19,267 nucleotides of DNA from Saprospiraceae bacterium (GTDB lineage Bacteria; Bacteroidota; Bacteroidia; Bacteroidales; JAIPBB01): the NCBI GenBank assembly GCA_021739805.1, contig JAIPBB010000063.1, forward strand, positions 1-19,267. Reading direction: 5' to 3'. Every line of letters begins with the position of its first letter. The stretch's first letter is position 1. Made by a program: the position numbers and the translations under genes. The notes under the pieces are model-generated. The model made no database searches. It was not told where the DNA came from and saw nothing but the letters and a program-made list of their open reading frames with translations. Below are positions 17,030 through 19,267 of the stretch, in pieces.

Positions 17030-19267
17030 CTATTTCATTTCAATTAGTTTCTTCGTAAAGACTCTATCATTGATTTGCATTCTTAAGAAATACAGCCCTG
17101 TTGAGTGTCCCAAATCCTGAGCACTAAACTGATATTTATAGCTGCCAGTCATTTGTTTCTCATCAACCAAAAGACTAATTCTTTCGCCAACAACATTATA
17201 AACTTCAACTTTTACATTTGCAGGCTTAAATAATTCGTATGCAATATTTGTTTTGTCGTTATATGGATTTGGATAAACAGAGATTGAACTGCTCATTACA
17301 AATTCTGAAACTCCAACATTGGAAACGTTAATATAACCGAATTTTGTTGAAGAGCTTGAGCCGATGGAACCGCTCGCAGTAAGTGTTACATCAAATGTTC
17401 CAATAGAATCATAAACATGTATAGGGTTTTGTGTAGAACCTGCTTTTCCATCCCCAAAATTCCATTGCCAGGTATCTGGTCCACCAACTGTTTCATCATA
17501 GAAATGAACGGTTAATGGAGGGTTTCCGCTAGTTGGAAATGCATTGAAACCTGCTGATAGTCCTTGTAAGAATGTATTTGCAATATTCGACCTTGATGAA
17601 TTGTAATTTGTATTTGCTTTACTGCTAGTAGGGTTACAAGCTGGTCCGAATTTCTTGAATTCCACAGCATAATAACAACTATCCGGTGCAGTAGGGTCGT
17701 TATATTGAGTTGTTGTTGCAGCCATTGAATCAATCAATGTCCAATTAAAGTTAATATCAGCTCTCCATAAATAATAAGTTGCAACTGTATCACCTTCATA
17801 TCCTAGCCAATGTAAAGTCCATCCGCCTGTTAAATATGGACTTACTGCAAGGTGCATAGTAGCATGAACAGGGCTTAATGGAGATTCATTTGCACAAGTA
17901 TCAATACTGGTTATAGCATATCTTTCTCGTTTTGCTACAGGATTGGATGCAGCATCAATAAATACACTTAAACTGTCAACATCTTTATTTGCAATTAAAT
18001 TGAAAACCCCTGTAACTGTAGTTTCTTTGTAAATATTGTATGAAACTATACCTACATTAGGTGTCTTTTCCCAAACAATAATATTCTTTTGTGTTGCTGA
18101 ATCAACTCCTACAATACAAAGTTCTTCGTTAGCATAGGGTAAGCTAACATTAACATTTATAGTGTCAGAATTAGCCTGGCAACCGTATTGGTCAATAATT
18201 GAACACCAATATGAACCAGTGCTTGTAACATTTAATTGTGGATTAAATGAACCAACATTCCACATAGTGGTGTACCCAAAACCAGGGCTAAGAATAATAG
18301 ACCCGCCATCACAGAATGTAGTATCATTACCAAGATTGGCAGTTGGAAGAGCATGAACAGTTAAAGTTTTGTAAAGTGTTTGAGCATTGCCACAAGTATT
18401 ATTTAGAACACAATAATAATAACCCGCATCAGCAAGACTTACAGCATTAATTGCATAGGTGTTATTAGTTGCTCCTGAAATTGCTCCATTTGCATTATAC
18501 CACTGGTGTGTGATAGGAGAAGTACCATTTGATTGAACACTAAAAGTCATACTCTGACCAACACATCTTGACGAATCACCCGATTGGTAAGTAATCATTA
18601 TAGGAGAATTAACTGTTAAGTTAATATTTGAAGTTGAATCATCTCCACAAATATTAGTTGACTTGCAATAATAATATCCTGCATTAGTAGTATCAACCGA
18701 AGGAATAACAAAAATGCTATTAGCAGCACCACTAATTAAACCGTTGTTCTTATACCATTGATAAGTAATAGGTTGAGTTCCAGCAACAGTATTTGTGAAT
18801 ACAACATTTTGCCCTTGACAAACTGTAGTATTTTGAGATTGTTGAGTTACATTAGGAGCAGTATTAACTGTAAGAATAATCAGATTGCTTGCATCAGAGC
18901 CACAAGAGTTGGTTGCCAAACAATAATAGCTTCCGGCATCAACTGAAGCAACAGAATTAATAGTATAGCTGCTATTAGTAGCACCCAAAATTAAACCTGA
19001 ATTATCATACCATTGATAAAAAATAGGAGATGAACCTGATGCAGTAACATTAAAGACCATATTTTGTCCTTCGCATTTTGTGGCTCCTGATGTTTGAGAG
19101 ATAATAGTTGCTGGAGACTCAACTGATAATACCTTTGGTGTTGATTGAGTTGTTCCACAACTATTAGTGACAATACAATAATAAGTTCCTGCATCTGAAG
19201 TGTCAACAGAAGTAAGAATATAAATATTATTTGTTGCCCCTGTTATTGCACCATTATTATCATACCA
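17030..19267 (-). CDS. Partial giant T9SS surface protein, paralogue of the 8501-16333 gene; 5' end outside the window
   Basis: The frame is open to the right edge, giving 745 codons before the stop. The methionine at 19060 is internal, because the codons upstream of it encode the same Ig pattern (TYYCIVTNSCG, then GATKCEGQN). Visible domains in order: one truncated Ig-like domain, three complete Ig-like domains with paired cysteines, the LGNDTTFCDGG module, Fn3-like segments (NIIVWEKTPNV...SYNIYKE; TLHWLGYEG), a PKD domain (WQWNFGDGKAGS) and a T9SS sorting domain (SVYPNPYNDKT to KKLIEMK). It aligns almost without gaps with residues 2066-2610 of the neighbouring protein. Identity rises towards the C-terminus. 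It should therefore be secreted and anchored in the same way. Its N-terminal ligand-binding or beta-helix region cannot be seen. Confidence 0.9.
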   Translation of the reverse strand, partial: WYDNNGAITGATNNIYILTSVDTSDAGTYYCIVTNSCGTTQSTPKVLSVESPATIISQTSGATKCEGQNMVFNVTASGSSPIFYQWYDNSGLILGATNSSYTINSVASVDAGSYYCLATNSCGSDASNLIILTVNTAPNVTQQSQNTTVCQGQNVVFTNTVAGTQPITYQWYKNNGLISGAANSIFVIPSVDTTNAGYYYCKSTNICGDDSTSNINLTVNSPIMITYQSGDSSRCVGQSMTFSVQSNGTSPITHQWYNANGAISGATNNTYAINAVSLADAGYYYCVLNNTCGNAQTLYKTLTVHALPTANLGNDTTFCDGGSIILSPGFGYTTMWNVGSFNPQLNVTSTGSYWCSIIDQYGCQANSDTINVNVSLPYANEELCIVGVDSATQKNIIVWEKTPNVGIVSYNIYKETTVTGVFNLIANKDVDSLSVFIDAASNPVAKRERYAITSIDTCANESPLSPVHATMHLAVSPYLTGGWTLHWLGYEGDTVATYYLWRADINFNWTLIDSMAATTTQYNDPTAPDSCYYAVEFKKFGPACNPTSSKANTNYNSSRSNIANTFLQGLSAGFNAFPTSGNPPLTVHFYDETVGGPDTWQWNFGDGKAGSTQNPIHVYDSIGTFDVTLTASGSIGSSSSTKFGYINVSNVGVSEFVMSSSISVYPNPYNDKTNIAYELFKPANVKVEVYNVVGERISLLVDEKQMTGSYKYQFSAQDLGHSTGLYFLRMQINDRVFTKKLIEMK

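Noticed and set aside
17030..19060. A complete 676-residue gene starting at the methionine at 19060
   Set aside because: The frame continues without a stop to 19267 and the upstream codons encode another Ig-like unit with its conserved cysteine, so this methionine is internal and the gene is cut by the window edge.

Overview
The window looks like a chromosomal segment of a member of the Bacteroidota. The evidence is the low G+C content (by eye roughly one third), two very large secreted proteins ending in a type IX secretion (T9SS) C-terminal sorting domain, start codons preceded by A-rich stretches instead of clear Shine-Dalgarno sequences, and one promoter of the Bacteroidota type (TTTG, 19 bp, TAnnTTTG). 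No finer taxonomic placement can be supported.

Left part (1-7263). After a repeat-rich non-coding edge come three genes on the minus strand, read from right to left. The first is a 1032-residue nSTAND1-type NTPase with one membrane segment, a long coiled coil and a seven-bladed WD40 propeller (7263-4165). The second is a 205-residue exported protein that is probably an outer-membrane beta-barrel (4107-3490). The third is a 1045-residue fusion of a nucleotide-exchanger-like/MFS-like permease, helical HEAT-type repeats and a cyclic-nucleotide-binding-like domain (3369-232). The first two are 57 bp apart and may be co-transcribed.

Middle part (7264-8500). Divergent from the NTPase is a two-gene plus-strand operon encoding a partner-switch pair: an RsbW/SpoIIAB-like HATPase (7491-7907) and a STAS-domain anti-sigma antagonist (7927-8259). 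No sigma factor or PP2C phosphatase is nearby. The operon is followed by a mosaic of short repeats, a possible gene remnant and a hairpin terminator shared with the convergent gene.

Right part (8501-19267). Two tandem minus-strand paralogues encode giant cell-surface or secreted proteins. The complete one (2610 residues) has a signal peptide, four parallel beta-helix modules, nine Ig-like domains, a cysteine-containing LGND module, Fn3-like segments, a PKD domain and a T9SS sorting domain. The second runs off the right edge, so only its C-terminal 745 codons are visible. Their 3' ends, including the terminator hairpins, are nearly identical, while the upstream parts have diverged. The 696-bp spacer between them holds no gene but contains a perfect 22-bp inverted repeat.

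The most interesting candidate system is the predicted transmembrane STAND protein. Its charge pattern suggests a cytosolic NTPase and an extracytoplasmic WD40 sensor. It lies next to an outer-membrane protein gene and diverges from a partner-switch module. A functional link between these genes is inference only.
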